Shown here piece by piece: positions 1 to 7,466 of a stretch of 32,386 nt of DNA. The number at the start of each line of letters is the position of its first letter. Positions within the stretch are counted from its first letter, which is position 1. Position numbers and translations under genes: made by a program. The notes under the pieces are model-generated. The model made no database searches. It had not been told where the DNA came from and worked only from the letters and a program-made list of their open reading frames with translations. Source of the stretch: Paracoccaceae bacterium (GTDB lineage: Bacteria > Pseudomonadota > Alphaproteobacteria > Rhodobacterales > Rhodobacteraceae); assembly GCA_020846995.1 (NCBI GenBank), contig JADLCV010000177.1, positions 1 through 32,386 of the forward strand, written 5' to 3'.

Positions 1-206
1 AGGTGGGCCGCGACCTGCCGCAGACGCTCGGGGGAGAGGATTTCGCCTTCATGCTGAACGAGGTTCCCGGCGCGATGATCAGCATCGGCAATGGCGACAC
101 GGCCGGGGTCCATCACCCCGCCTATGATTTCGATGACGAGGCCCTGGCCTGGGGCGTGTCCTTCTGGACGGCCCTGGTGCGCAGCCGCCTGCCCCTTCGG
201 GAGTGA
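1..206 (+). CDS. M20-family metallopeptidase/amidohydrolase, C-terminal fragment
   Basis: This is the last 67 or so codons of a gene that begins before the window; reading starts in frame at base 3 and stops at a TGA at 204-206. The visible residues include GGEDFAFML, followed by GAMISIGNG and GVHHPAYDFDDEAL. That pattern is the C-terminal part of the catalytic domain in the M20 (hippurate hydrolase / N-acyl-amino-acid amidohydrolase) family, where the Glu-Asp and the late His belong to the metal and substrate site. Members hydrolyse amide bonds of N-acylated amino acids or related compounds in the cytosol. The substrate cannot be told from this fragment. Codon use is less GC-extreme than in the genes to the right of base 5919. 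It is followed by a pseudogene on the same strand. Family assignment is confident; exact function is not. Confidence 0.85.
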   Translation, partial: VGRDLPQTLGGEDFAFMLNEVPGAMISIGNGDTAGVHHPAYDFDDEALAWGVSFWTALVRSRLPLRE

Positions 207-269
207 AGGGTCCCTGATGCCGAACCGAGGCGACCCAAGGCCCCGGGCCTCGCCGGCCTGCCGCCCCGT

Positions 270-627
270 CCCGACTGCCGCGAATGCGACCGGGCGCGGC
301 ACGCGATCCGCGCCCCGGCGGGGGACGGGCACCGCTCGGCGGACACGCATCTCTTGAAGCCGATCTTTCCCGGCCTGCCGGGCATTGCGGTCTATCTCAA
401 GGACGAGAGCACGCATCCGACCGGCAGCCTCAGGCACCGCCTCGCGCGCTCGCTCCAGCCCTACGGCCTCTGAACCGCCGGCATCCGGGATCTGCGGCCG
501 CAGAGACCGCCATGCGGGGAGCTGCCACGACACGGGCCGGCTCGCGTGCGAGGGGATCGACATCGCCCCCTGGCGGGATGCGATCGAGGGGTTCCTCGAC
601 CGGCGGGGACGCCCCGTCCCCGGCTGA
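270..627 (+). pseudogene. Internally deleted PLP-dependent cysteine-synthase-like gene
   Basis: Two fragments of one protein family sit in different frames. The first (about 279-473, stop TGA at 471-473) reads HRSADTHLLKP, then VYLKDESTHPTGSL and RHRLARSL. This is the PLP-attachment region of the cysteine-synthase-like fold-type II (PALP) family, with the usual 'KDES.HPTGSLKHR' block and its catalytic Lys in the position here read as Arg (SLRHR). The second (about 511-627, stop TGA at 625-627) reads GIDIAPWRDAIEGFLDRRG, which resembles the C-terminal end of the same family. The roughly 200 or more residues that should lie between them are absent. I infer one ancestral gene that lost its middle and decayed. 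It lies between the M20 fragment and the convergent acyl-CoA ligase. No intact start or ribosome site was identified. Confidence 0.62.
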
Positions 628-661
628 GCGGCGCGCGGGCGTGCCCCGCGCCCTCCCGCCG

Positions 662-2782
662 TCACGCGCAGAGGCAGAGCGCGTCCACGATGCGCACCTC
701 GCCCGCGCCCTTGCGCACGAGGACCGGATTCAGGTCACAGGCCAGCATGACCCCGTCGAGATCGCTGGCCAGTTCCGACAGCCGGGCCGCGACCCCGGCG
801 AGGGGGCCGGGATCGGTTGCGGGCATGAGATTGCGATAGCCGCCAAGACGCCGTGCCAGCCGTGTCGTCTCGAGCATCTGCCGGGCCCTGGCGGCGTCAA
901 ACGGGGCGAGGCCCACCGCACGGTCGCCCAGAAGCTCGACCAGCGTGCCGCCGCTGCCGACGACCACCAGCGGGCCGAAGGGGGGCGCCGCGGTGAAGCC
1001 CGCCATCGCCTCCACACCGTCGACAAGCTGCTCCTGCACCTCAAAGCCGTCGATGATCGCATCGGGCCGCGCCGCGGCGACATTCCCGACGATGCGCCCG
1101 ATGGCGGCGCGTAGCGACGCCTCGTCCGTGACCTCAAGGACCACGCCGCCCACATCCGAGCGGTGCTGGATGGAGGCGGAGGCGACCTTGACGACCATCG
1201 GAAAGCCGATCTCGCCCGCCCGCCGCACCGCTTCTTCGGCATCGCGCACGACGATGGATTTCACGACCGGCAGTCCGTAGTCGCGCAGGAGGCCGAAGGC
1301 GGTCGCGGGATCGAGCGCGCCGGGGCGCCCCGCGAGCGTTCGCCGCCACTCGGCCGCCCGCGGATGGAAGGGGGAGCGCCCCGTGTGCCGGGCCTGCGCC
1401 CAGGCACCCGCGGGCCCGGGCCGGCCGAGGCCCAGGCTGGCGACGGCGCGCAGTCCCGGCCGCAAGCCGCGCAGCAGGGGCACCCCTGCATCGGCCAGAA
1501 GCGCGCGCACCTCCGGCACCACGCCTTCACCGGTCGGCGAGATGACGGCGACCGGCTTCGCCGCGCCGCGCGCGGCTTCGGCATAGGCGGCGAAGACCGC
1601 GTCGTAGGAGTTCCGGAGCGTCGCCGGGTTCAGGCTCTCCTGCGAATCCTGCAATGCCGCCACCACGGCCACGTCCGAATCGTCGAGGATGTCCCTCAGC
1701 GCCGCCCCGATGTTGCGGCTCCCCGGATCGACCGTCGCCCCGGCATCGACGGGATTCTGCCCCGACACGCCCGGCAACGCGCGCAGGAGTCGCGCCGTGG
1801 TTTCCGCTGAGAAGGAGGCAAGGGCAAGGCCCGCATCCTCGGCCACATCACAGGCAAGCGCCGTCTGTCCGCCCGAGATGCCGATGATCCCGATCTTCCC
1901 GGCGCCGGCCCTGCGGCGCACGGTGGCCGCGCATTCGAGCGCCGCCACCAGTTCGTCATAGTCGCCCGCGGTGGCGATCCCGGTCGTGGCAAAGAAGTCG
2001 TCGAAGGCATCCCGCTCTCCGGCAAGGGCGCCGGTATGGGCCTGTGTCGCCGCCATCCCGGTCGCGGACCGACCGACCTTGAGCACGACGAGCGCCTTGC
2101 CAGCGGCGTGAACCGCCTCGGCCGCAAGGGCGAAAGCGACCGGATCCTTGATGGATTCGGCGACGACCCCGATTGCCGCCGTTGCATCGTCCTCGGCCAG
2201 CCAGCGGATGTAGTCGGCCGCGCTCACGCGATATTCGCTGCCGACGGTCACGACCTTGGACAGGCCCACGACCGTCGAATTCATGAGCGAGATTGCCGCC
2301 GACCCGGACTGTGCCACGATGGCAACCCTGCCCGGCCGCAGGCGGATCGACGGCCGGGACGGGTAAAGCGGCACCGAATCGCTGAAGTTCACGAGGCCCA
2401 TGCAGTTCGGGCCGTGCACGATCAGGCGGCTTGTGCGGGTTCGCTCGCGCAGGGTGTGGTCCTGTTCCGCCGTGAAGCCCGCGGTGAAGACGATCGCCGA
2501 GCGGACGGCGCTCTGTTCCAGTTCGCCCAGCACGCCACCGACCTGCGCCGCGGGAATGGCGACGATCGCCACATCGGTGTCCGGGGGCAGCGCGGCCACG
2601 CTGTTCAGCGCGCCGAACCCGTCGATCGAGGCGGCCTCCGGGTGCACGGGCAGGATCCTGCCCCGGTAGCCCCAGTCCTTCAGGTTGCCGATCACGACAT
2701 TGCCCTGCGTCATCCGCCTGGCCGAGGCCCCGATCACCGCAACCGCGCGCGGCCGCACAAGGGAAGTGACGTCGGTATGCAT
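662..2782 (-). CDS. NDP-forming acyl-CoA ligase (acetate--CoA ligase family, ATP-grasp)
   Basis: A 706-residue protein with the full architecture of the ADP-forming acyl-CoA synthetase family. The N-terminal CoA-binding Rossmann domain (about 1-130) has VIGASARR and GRILPVHPEA. Next come the succinyl-CoA-ligase-like domains (about 150-460) with the phospho-His segment AHTGALAGE, and an ATP-grasp domain from about 490 to the end with QHRSDVGGVVLEV, GSGGTLVELL and DLNPVLV. Such enzymes couple acyl-CoA formation or cleavage to ATP in the cytosol; the acid used here is unknown. The start is supported by a GAGAGGAC purine stretch just before the ATG. It lies 67 bp downstream of the amidohydrolase gene on the same strand, so the two are probably co-transcribed from the IclR-side promoter region. 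It converges on the PALP pseudogene. Composition is of the lower-GC left region. Confidence 0.9.
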   Translation of the reverse strand: MHTDVTSLVRPRAVAVIGASARRMTQGNVVIGNLKDWGYRGRILPVHPEAASIDGFGALNSVAALPPDTDVAIVAIPAAQVGGVLGELEQSAVRSAIVFTAGFTAEQDHTLRERTRTSRLIVHGPNCMGLVNFSDSVPLYPSRPSIRLRPGRVAIVAQSGSAAISLMNSTVVGLSKVVTVGSEYRVSAADYIRWLAEDDATAAIGVVAESIKDPVAFALAAEAVHAAGKALVVLKVGRSATGMAATQAHTGALAGERDAFDDFFATTGIATAGDYDELVAALECAATVRRRAGAGKIGIIGISGGQTALACDVAEDAGLALASFSAETTARLLRALPGVSGQNPVDAGATVDPGSRNIGAALRDILDDSDVAVVAALQDSQESLNPATLRNSYDAVFAAYAEAARGAAKPVAVISPTGEGVVPEVRALLADAGVPLLRGLRPGLRAVASLGLGRPGPAGAWAQARHTGRSPFHPRAAEWRRTLAGRPGALDPATAFGLLRDYGLPVVKSIVVRDAEEAVRRAGEIGFPMVVKVASASIQHRSDVGGVVLEVTDEASLRAAIGRIVGNVAAARPDAIIDGFEVQEQLVDGVEAMAGFTAAPPFGPLVVVGSGGTLVELLGDRAVGLAPFDAARARQMLETTRLARRLGGYRNLMPATDPGPLAGVAARLSELASDLDGVMLACDLNPVLVRKGAGEVRIVDALCLCA

Positions 2783-2849
2783 GGTCCTGTCCTCTCGCCG
2801 GTCGCGAGGCGCAGCCCCGCCCGATCGGCCTGTTGGGGGTGGGGGTGCG

Positions 2850-3752
2850 CTAGATTCGGTGAAAACGCGCCGCGTTGCCGTACAGCCACTTCTCGATGAC
2901 CGCCTCCTTGAGCGGCAGTGCCCGGTAGGCGTCGATCAGGGACTCGAAGGAAGTGCCGAAGAGATAGCGCGACAGGCCGACCATCACCTTGTCCTGCATG
3001 AGCGAGTTGCCGAACTGCATGAACTGCTCCCAGCCGGAACCGGCCTGCGCGAAATAGCGCGGGTGGTGGGCCGCGGTATCGACCCAGAGGTTGGGATGGC
3101 GCCGCAGCAGCCCGATCATGTCGTTGACCCAGGGCCATCCGGCGAGACCCGCCACGATTCGCAACTCGGGGAAGTCCACCGCGACATCGTCGAGATGGCG
3201 CGGATGGCCGAGGTCGTAGGGCCGGTCGTTGGCATAGTTCATCGAGGCATAGATGCGGACCGGCACGTCCAGTTCGGCCGCCTTGGCATAAAGGGGATAG
3301 TAGCGGCGGTCGTTCGCCACGATGCCGTTGTAGAGCGCCGACAGGCGCAGGCCGTTCGCACCTTCCTCCTTCACCAGCCGCTCGAATTCGCGCACGCCGC
3401 GCATCCCGTCGGTCGGGTCCATGGTGACGAAGATCCTGAAACGGCCCGGATACCGGGCGTGGATTGCTCCGGTCGCGCCGTTTTCGGCCCCGACGAGGAG
3501 GCCGCAGCGGATTCCCGCACGGTCCATGTCCGCAACGAGCCTGTCCAGTCCGCCGTCATCGACGGGCGCCGCCTGCGTCGCCTCGCGCGGCTTGCCCCGG
3601 AACACGCGATCGTAGTTGGCAAAGCCGTATCCGTCCGGACGCGGCAGGCTCTGGGCGAAGGGTGTTCCCGGCCGTCCATGCGAGATCCGTTCGATCTCCG
3701 GGTTCGCCTCGGAGAGCGGCAGTCCGATCTCCATGTCGATGATGTCCGTCAT
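2850..3752 (-). CDS. Amidohydrolase-2-type TIM-barrel protein with all metal ligands replaced
   Basis: A 300-residue protein of the amidohydrolase-2 (ACMSD/gamma-resorcylate decarboxylase-like) fold. Conserved blocks are visible: GFANYDRVF, PVRIYASMNY, GWPWVNDMIGLLRRHPNLW, and a C-terminal KEAVIEKWLYGNAARFHR. The positions that bind metal in active relatives are all changed. The N-terminal HxH is read as ExG (IDMEIGLP). The barrel His before 'TGMNY' is Tyr (RIYAS). The His before GWPW is Leu (AGLAGWPW). The final Asp of 'GSD' is Ser (FGTSFES). The fold is recognisable, so activity would have to be metal-independent or lost. It is the first gene of a two-gene unit with the acyl-CoA ligase and is divergent from the IclR gene, suggesting a regulated catabolic role. 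The ligand comparison is from memory of the family, not an alignment. Confidence 0.82.
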   Translation of the reverse strand: MTDIIDMEIGLPLSEANPEIERISHGRPGTPFAQSLPRPDGYGFANYDRVFRGKPREATQAAPVDDGGLDRLVADMDRAGIRCGLLVGAENGATGAIHARYPGRFRIFVTMDPTDGMRGVREFERLVKEEGANGLRLSALYNGIVANDRRYYPLYAKAAELDVPVRIYASMNYANDRPYDLGHPRHLDDVAVDFPELRIVAGLAGWPWVNDMIGLLRRHPNLWVDTAAHHPRYFAQAGSGWEQFMQFGNSLMQDKVMVGLSRYLFGTSFESLIDAYRALPLKEAVIEKWLYGNAARFHRI

Positions 3753-3835
3753 GCCCGGCGCCTCCGCTGGCCCTCGTCGCGATCCAGTGCTGCCGTTTCC
3801 GGCGAATGGGGCGACATTGCAGCACTTCCTGCATC

Positions 3836-3889
3836 ATGTCAACATATACAGCATACTTAATGTAGAATGTCTGATATATGGACATATAC
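3836..3889. promoter_or_regulatory. AT-rich divergent control region with operator-like repeats
   Basis: The gap between the amidohydrolase and the IclR gene contains the most AT-rich stretch of the window. ACATATAC occurs twice as a direct repeat, at 3842-3849 and 3882-3889, exactly 40 bp apart (about four helical turns). ATATG (3876-3880) and CATAT (3883-3887) form an inverted repeat with a 2-bp centre. ATGTC (3867-3871) pairs with GACAT (3881-3885). IclR-family regulators usually sit divergent from their targets and bind such palindromes, so this is the likely operator. The -35/-10 elements could not be assigned. Confidence 0.5.
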
Positions 3890-3966
3890 TACGATCATCG
3901 TGCAGTATCTGCTTGGCGAGGATCCTCTCCCATGGCATCCTGCGCGCGTTGGCAAGGGAGGATCAG

Positions 3967-4764
3967 ATGACGGGCGGTGAGCGAGATGCGGGTTTTGCGA
4001 CGACCCTCGCCAAGGGGCTTGAGGTTCTCGGCGCCTTCCGCCGCGACCGCACCATCCTGACCAATGTCGAGATCGCGGCGCTGACCGGCATCAGCCGCCC
4101 GACCGTTGCGCGCCTGACCCATACCCTGACCGAACTCGGCTATCTCAAGCGCGACAGGTCGCGGTTCCGGCTGGGATGGGGGGTGCTGATGCTGGTCAAC
4201 GCGCTGATCGCCAATATCCGGATCCTCAGCATCGCGCGTCCGCTGATGCAGGAACTGGCGCTGGACGTAGGCGGGACGGTTTCGGTCGGGGTGATCGACG
4301 GCAGCCGGTTCGTCTATGTCGAGACCGCCCGGGTGAACGAGAATCTCTGGGCGACGCCGGATCTGGGAACGATCGGGCCGCTTGTGCCGACGGCGATCGG
4401 CCGTGCCCTCTGCTCGCTCCTGACCGAGGCCGAGGCCGGGGATAAATGGGCGGAACTGCGCGCGGATGACCCGGACCTCTGGGATGCGGGCGCCGCATCC
4501 TTCCACGCCGGGGTCGAGGACTGCCGCAGCCGCGGCTTCACGCTGGTGCGTGGCACCTGGGCGCCGGAGGTCCATTCGGTCGGAGTCCCGCTGCTGCGTG
4601 ACCGAAGTGGCGAATGCTTCGCCCTGAACTGCCGGGTGCCTGTCTTCCGTCTGCGGGGCAACCAGCTCGAGGACGAGATTGCCCCGCGCCTGCGCTCGCT
4701 CGCCGCCAGCATCCGCCAGCAACTGGAGGCGGTGAGCCCGAGTGAAGGGCGCACCGGAAGCTGA
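3967..4764 (+). CDS. IclR-family transcriptional regulator
   Basis: A 265-residue regulator. The N-terminal winged helix-turn-helix (about residues 8-75) reads FATTLAKGLEVLGAF, then ISRPTVARLTHTLTELGYL and the wing RSRFRLG. The effector-binding domain (about 90-255) has the family's GGTVSVGVIDGSRFVYVE, GPLVPTAIGRALCSLL, the 'GFTLVRG' block, and SVGVPLLRDRSG near the C-terminus. The ATG at 3967 was chosen because GGGAGG lies 5 bases upstream at 3956-3961; the frame is open further upstream but that stretch is AT-rich control DNA. It is transcribed divergently from the amidohydrolase and acyl-CoA ligase genes, its most likely targets. Its effector is unknown. An insertion sequence begins 21 bp after its stop, so any downstream partner has been separated from it. 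Confidence 0.93.
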   Translation: MTGGERDAGFATTLAKGLEVLGAFRRDRTILTNVEIAALTGISRPTVARLTHTLTELGYLKRDRSRFRLGWGVLMLVNALIANIRILSIARPLMQELALDVGGTVSVGVIDGSRFVYVETARVNENLWATPDLGTIGPLVPTAIGRALCSLLTEAEAGDKWAELRADDPDLWDAGAASFHAGVEDCRSRGFTLVRGTWAPEVHSVGVPLLRDRSGECFALNCRVPVFRLRGNQLEDEIAPRLRSLAASIRQQLEAVSPSEGRTGS

Positions 4765-4785
4765 GCGGAACCACGGGGCTCCTGG

Positions 4786-4803
4786 GGCTCTGTTGCACAA
4801 ATC
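4786..4803 (+). repeat. IS5 left terminal inverted repeat
   Basis: GGCTCTGTTGCACAAATC, identical over 18 bases to the reverse complement of the right end at 5901-5918. Similarity continues weakly a few bases inward. Confidence 0.93.
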
Positions 4804-4892
4804 GCCTGATGGCCGAGGTTCCCCTTTCCCCGGACAGACCTATCCCGCGACCTCTGTGAGGGGCGTTCCGAGCGCGGTGAAGCCGTTCAGGA

Positions 4893-4934
4893 TCGAGCAG
4901 GCGAACGCCATCGGTCAAAGAGAGCCTGCGAGGG
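4893..4934 (+). repeat. 42-bp partly palindromic element, copy A
   Basis: This copy begins TCGAGCAGGCGAACGCCA and ends GCCTGCGAGGG. It is 37/42 identical to copy B (5288-5329) read on the opposite strand. GCAGGC near one end is the reverse complement of GCCTGC near the other, so single strands can form a stem. It interrupts the transposase between the codons for 'QVRV' and 'LNGFTALG'. Confidence 0.75.
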
Positions 4935-5287
4935 ACGCGCACCTGGAACTCGGCCACCTGACGGTCGAAGTCGCGTGCGGACAGGCGCTGACCCAGCAGC
5001 CTGACGCAGTGCATCCTGGTCTCGGCCCTGCTTCGGCGGTGGTATCCGTTCCATCGTCGCCAGATGGTTCGACCGACGCGCTTCGATGTGCGCAGGATTT
5101 CGTTGCGGGCGATCGCTCCGGCGGTGTCGGGTTTCCACGGTCTGGCGTTCTTGCGGGGTGGAATGATCGCGGTTGCACCACGGGCCGCGATGGCATCATG
5201 ACATCTGCGGGTGTCGAAGGCACCATCGGCGGTGACGCTGCCGATCTCCTGTTCGGGTGGGATCTGGTCCAGCAACCCGGGCAGCAT

Positions 5288-5329
5288 CCCTCGCAGGCTT
5301 TCTCGAACCGGTGGCGTTCGCCTGCTCGA
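5288..5329 (-). repeat. 42-bp partly palindromic element, copy B
   Basis: On the minus strand it begins TCGAGCAGGCGAACGCCA and ends GCCTGCGAGGG, like copy A but inverted relative to it. It interrupts the transposase after SDIGD, where relatives read on through 'APMLP'. On the transposase strand it is preceded by GACATCGGC repeated in tandem, a possible by-product of insertion. Confidence 0.75.
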
Positions 5330-5900
5330 CGTCGCCGATGTCGCCGATGTCGCTGGTGGTGAGCTCTGCCGCCCGGATTTCCAGGGATTTCTCGTCGATT
5401 CCGATGTGGATCTTGCGCCAGACCCTGCGCTTGGTGGCGCCATGCTTGCGCGCGTTCCACTCGCCTTCGCCCTCGACCTTGATCCCCGTGCTCTCGATCA
5501 AGAGATGCAGGGGACCGTCCGAACCACGATAGGGGATGTTGACCTTCAGGGTCTTCTGCCGTCGCGACAGCGTGCTGAAGTCGGGCACCGCCCGGTCCTG
5601 GCCGATCAGACGCAGCAGGCTCTCGACGAAGCCAGTGGTCTGCCTCAGCGCCATTCCAAACAACACCTTCATCGTCAGGCAGGTCTGAATGGCCGCATCG
5701 CTGTCGTCGGGCCGGCGGCCACGCTTGCCAGTCGGCGCTGCTTCCCAGGTCATGCAGGGATCGAACCAGATCGTCAGCGAGCCACGGCGCTTGAGCGCTT
5801 CGTCATAGGCCGGCCAGTTCCGGGTCTTGCAGGTCGGGGGTGTCGGTCTGCTCATGCCTTCCAGCTACCACGCTGGATTCACGAGATGAATCCCTCACGG

Positions 5901-5918
5901 GATTTGTGCAACAGAGCC
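5901..5918 (-). repeat. IS5 right terminal inverted repeat
   Basis: GATTTGTGCAACAGAGCC, the exact reverse complement of the left end at 4786-4803. It marks the last base of the element and of the lower-GC region. Confidence 0.93.
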
Positions 5919-5969
5919 GCCGCACCCGCCCCGGAGTCGCCCGCCCCGGGCCATCCCGGCCCCCGTCCC

Positions 5970-5989
5970 CGCCCTTTCCGGGGAGGGCG
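5970..5989 (-). terminator. Possible terminator hairpin after amtB
   Basis: CGCCCT (5970-5975) and AGGGCG (5984-5989) pair across an 8-base loop, about 50 bases past the amtB stop on the minus strand. There is no strong T-run, so this is a weak call. Confidence 0.3.
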
Positions 5990-6037
5990 CGAATCCTGTG
6001 GCAGACCGCAGGGCCACGGGGGGCCAGGGACGCCCCT

Positions 6038-7441
6038 TCAGAGGTTCCAGGCCCGCTCGCCGTGGGCGGTGAGGTCGAGGCCCTCGCGCTCGGCCTCCGG
6101 GCTCACGCGCAGCCCGACGAGGGTATCGACGACGAGGTAGAGGACAAGGCTCGCCACCGCCGACCACAGGACCGTCACCCCGACGCCGAGGGCCTGGGCG
6201 AGAAGCTGGTCGGCGAGGCTCGCGGCACCGCGGCCGACCCCGCCGAGGGCCGTCCGGTCGACGATCGCCGTGCCGAGCGCGCCGATGATGCCGCCCGCGC
6301 CGTGGATGCCGAAGACGTCGAGGCTGTCGTCGTAGCCCAGGGCATGCTTCATCCAGGTGACCGCGAGGTAGGCGACCGCGGCCGCCGCCGCGCCGAGGAC
6401 GATGGCGCCGACGGGCCCGGCGTAGCCGGCCGCCGGCGTCACCGCGACCAGCCCGGCGACGAGGCCCGAGGCGGCCCCGAGCATCGAGGCCTTGCCGCGG
6501 GCCAGGGTCTCGATCGCCGACCAGGCGAGGATCGCCCCGGCGGCGGCGGTGAAGGTGTTGATCATGGCGAGCGCCGCGCCGCCCGTCGCCTCGAGGTTCG
6601 AGCCGGCGTTGAAGCCGAACCAGCCCACCCACAGCATCGAGGCCCCGGCCATCGTCAGCGTCATCGAGTGGGGGGCGAGGTTCTCGCGGCCGAAGCCGAT
6701 GCGGGGACCGAGGAGCAGGGCGCCGACGAGCCCCGCGACCCCGGCGTTGATGTGGACGACGGTGCCGCCGGCGAAGTCGAGCGCCCCCCAGCCGAAGATC
6801 AGTCCGTCGCCGTCCCAGACCATGTGGGCGACGGGAACGTAGACCGCGCTGACCCAGAGGAGCACGAAGAGGACGAGCGCGGAAAAGCGGATGCGCTCGG
6901 CGAGGGAGCCGACGATGAGGGCCGCGGTGATGCAGGCGAAGGTCATCTGGAAGGCGACGAAGAGAAGCTCGGGGATGGCGACGCCGGCGGTGAAGGTCGG
7001 GGCCAGGGCGGCCGCCGTGACCCCGGCGAGGAAGAGCTTGCCGGTGCCGCCCCAGAAGGCCGAGGGCTCCTCGCCGAAGGCCAGCGAATAGCCCCAGAAC
7101 ACCCAGAGCACGATGACGAGCGCCGTCGTCGCGGTGCACTGCATGAGGACCGAGAGCATGTTCTTGCTGCGCACGAGGCCGCCGTAGAAGAGCGCGAGCC
7201 CGGGCACGATCATGAAGAGGACGAGGAGGGTCGCGGTCAGCATCCAGGCGACATCGCCCTTGTCGACCGTCGCCGCCGCCGCGACCGCGACCGGCGCCTC
7301 GGCGAGGGCGGCCGCGGGGGCGAGCGCGAGCGCCGCCGCCAGGGCGAGGGGCGCGCGCGGTCCCCGGCCCGGCGCGGCGGGAGCGCGGGCGCACCCCGCG
7401 ACGGGGCCGGGGGAGGGTTCCGGGGCAATCGGCGGATGCAT
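6038..7441 (-). CDS. amtB: Ammonium transporter (Amt/AmtB family)
   Basis: A 467-residue inner-membrane ammonium channel. An alanine-rich signal-like leader (residues about 28-50, ending AAALAEAP) is followed by the transmembrane core starting at DVAWMLTATLLVLFMIVPG. Diagnostic motifs are FYGGLVRSKNMLSVLMQC, GGTVVHINAGVAGL with His230, and DVFGIHGAGGIIGALGT with His380. The two His are 150 residues apart, as in the twin-His pore of E. coli AmtB (168 and 318). The cytosolic tail EREGLDLTAHGERAWNL is the usual PII-contact tail. The start at 7441 is favoured by AAGGAG 7 bases upstream; the frame remains open further but is low-complexity shadow sequence. Unusually, glnK (PII) is not next to it: the upstream gene is a divergent penicillin-binding protein and the downstream side is the IS element. 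Confidence 0.96.
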   Translation of the reverse strand: MHPPIAPEPSPGPVAGCARAPAAPGRGPRAPLALAAALALAPAAALAEAPVAVAAAATVDKGDVAWMLTATLLVLFMIVPGLALFYGGLVRSKNMLSVLMQCTATTALVIVLWVFWGYSLAFGEEPSAFWGGTGKLFLAGVTAAALAPTFTAGVAIPELLFVAFQMTFACITAALIVGSLAERIRFSALVLFVLLWVSAVYVPVAHMVWDGDGLIFGWGALDFAGGTVVHINAGVAGLVGALLLGPRIGFGRENLAPHSMTLTMAGASMLWVGWFGFNAGSNLEATGGAALAMINTFTAAAGAILAWSAIETLARGKASMLGAASGLVAGLVAVTPAAGYAGPVGAIVLGAAAAAVAYLAVTWMKHALGYDDSLDVFGIHGAGGIIGALGTAIVDRTALGGVGRGAASLADQLLAQALGVGVTVLWSAVASLVLYLVVDTLVGLRVSPEAEREGLDLTAHGERAWNL

Positions 7442-7466
7442 GGCGCCTCTCCTTCCTGCAGGGTCT

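Larger units (their letters stand above)
4840..5855 (-). pseudogene. IS5-family DDE transposase, broken by two 42-bp insertions
   Basis: The protein starts at 5855 (MSRPTPPTCKTRNWPAY) and runs in one frame to SDIGD near 5345, including the first catalytic Asp segment HIGIDEKSLEIRAAEL. Reading then shifts to a second frame for PGLLDQIPPEQEIGSVTADGAFDTRRCHDAI (second Asp; shown in parts) and the YHRRSRAETRMHCVR block that carries the catalytic Glu. A second shift is needed before NGFTALGTPLTEVAG and a TAG at 4840-4842. At each shift point the expected family sequence is replaced by a copy of the same 42-bp repeat, each adding one base to the frame. With both repeats removed, the reading frame would join up to a normal IS5 transposase. 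No functional transposase can be made from a single frame. Confidence 0.88.
4786..5918 (-). mobile_element. IS5-family insertion sequence, 1133 bp, non-autonomous
   Basis: The element is bounded by perfect 18-bp terminal inverted repeats (4786-4803 and 5901-5918) and contains one broken transposase on the minus strand. Ends beginning GGCTCTGTTGCACAAA and the transposase sequence match the IS5 family (IS427/IS1031-like groups). No direct target duplication is visible: the left flank ends CCTGG and the right flank begins GCCGC. The element sits exactly where the composition changes from the lower-GC left region to the very GC-rich right region. Absence of a target duplication fits recombination between IS copies or flank decay. 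Confidence 0.9.

Noticed and set aside
4840-5855. Programmed frameshifting in the IS transposase
   Set aside because: The breaks coincide with inserted 42-bp repeats that also displace conserved residues; there is no slippery sequence, and two shifts would be needed.
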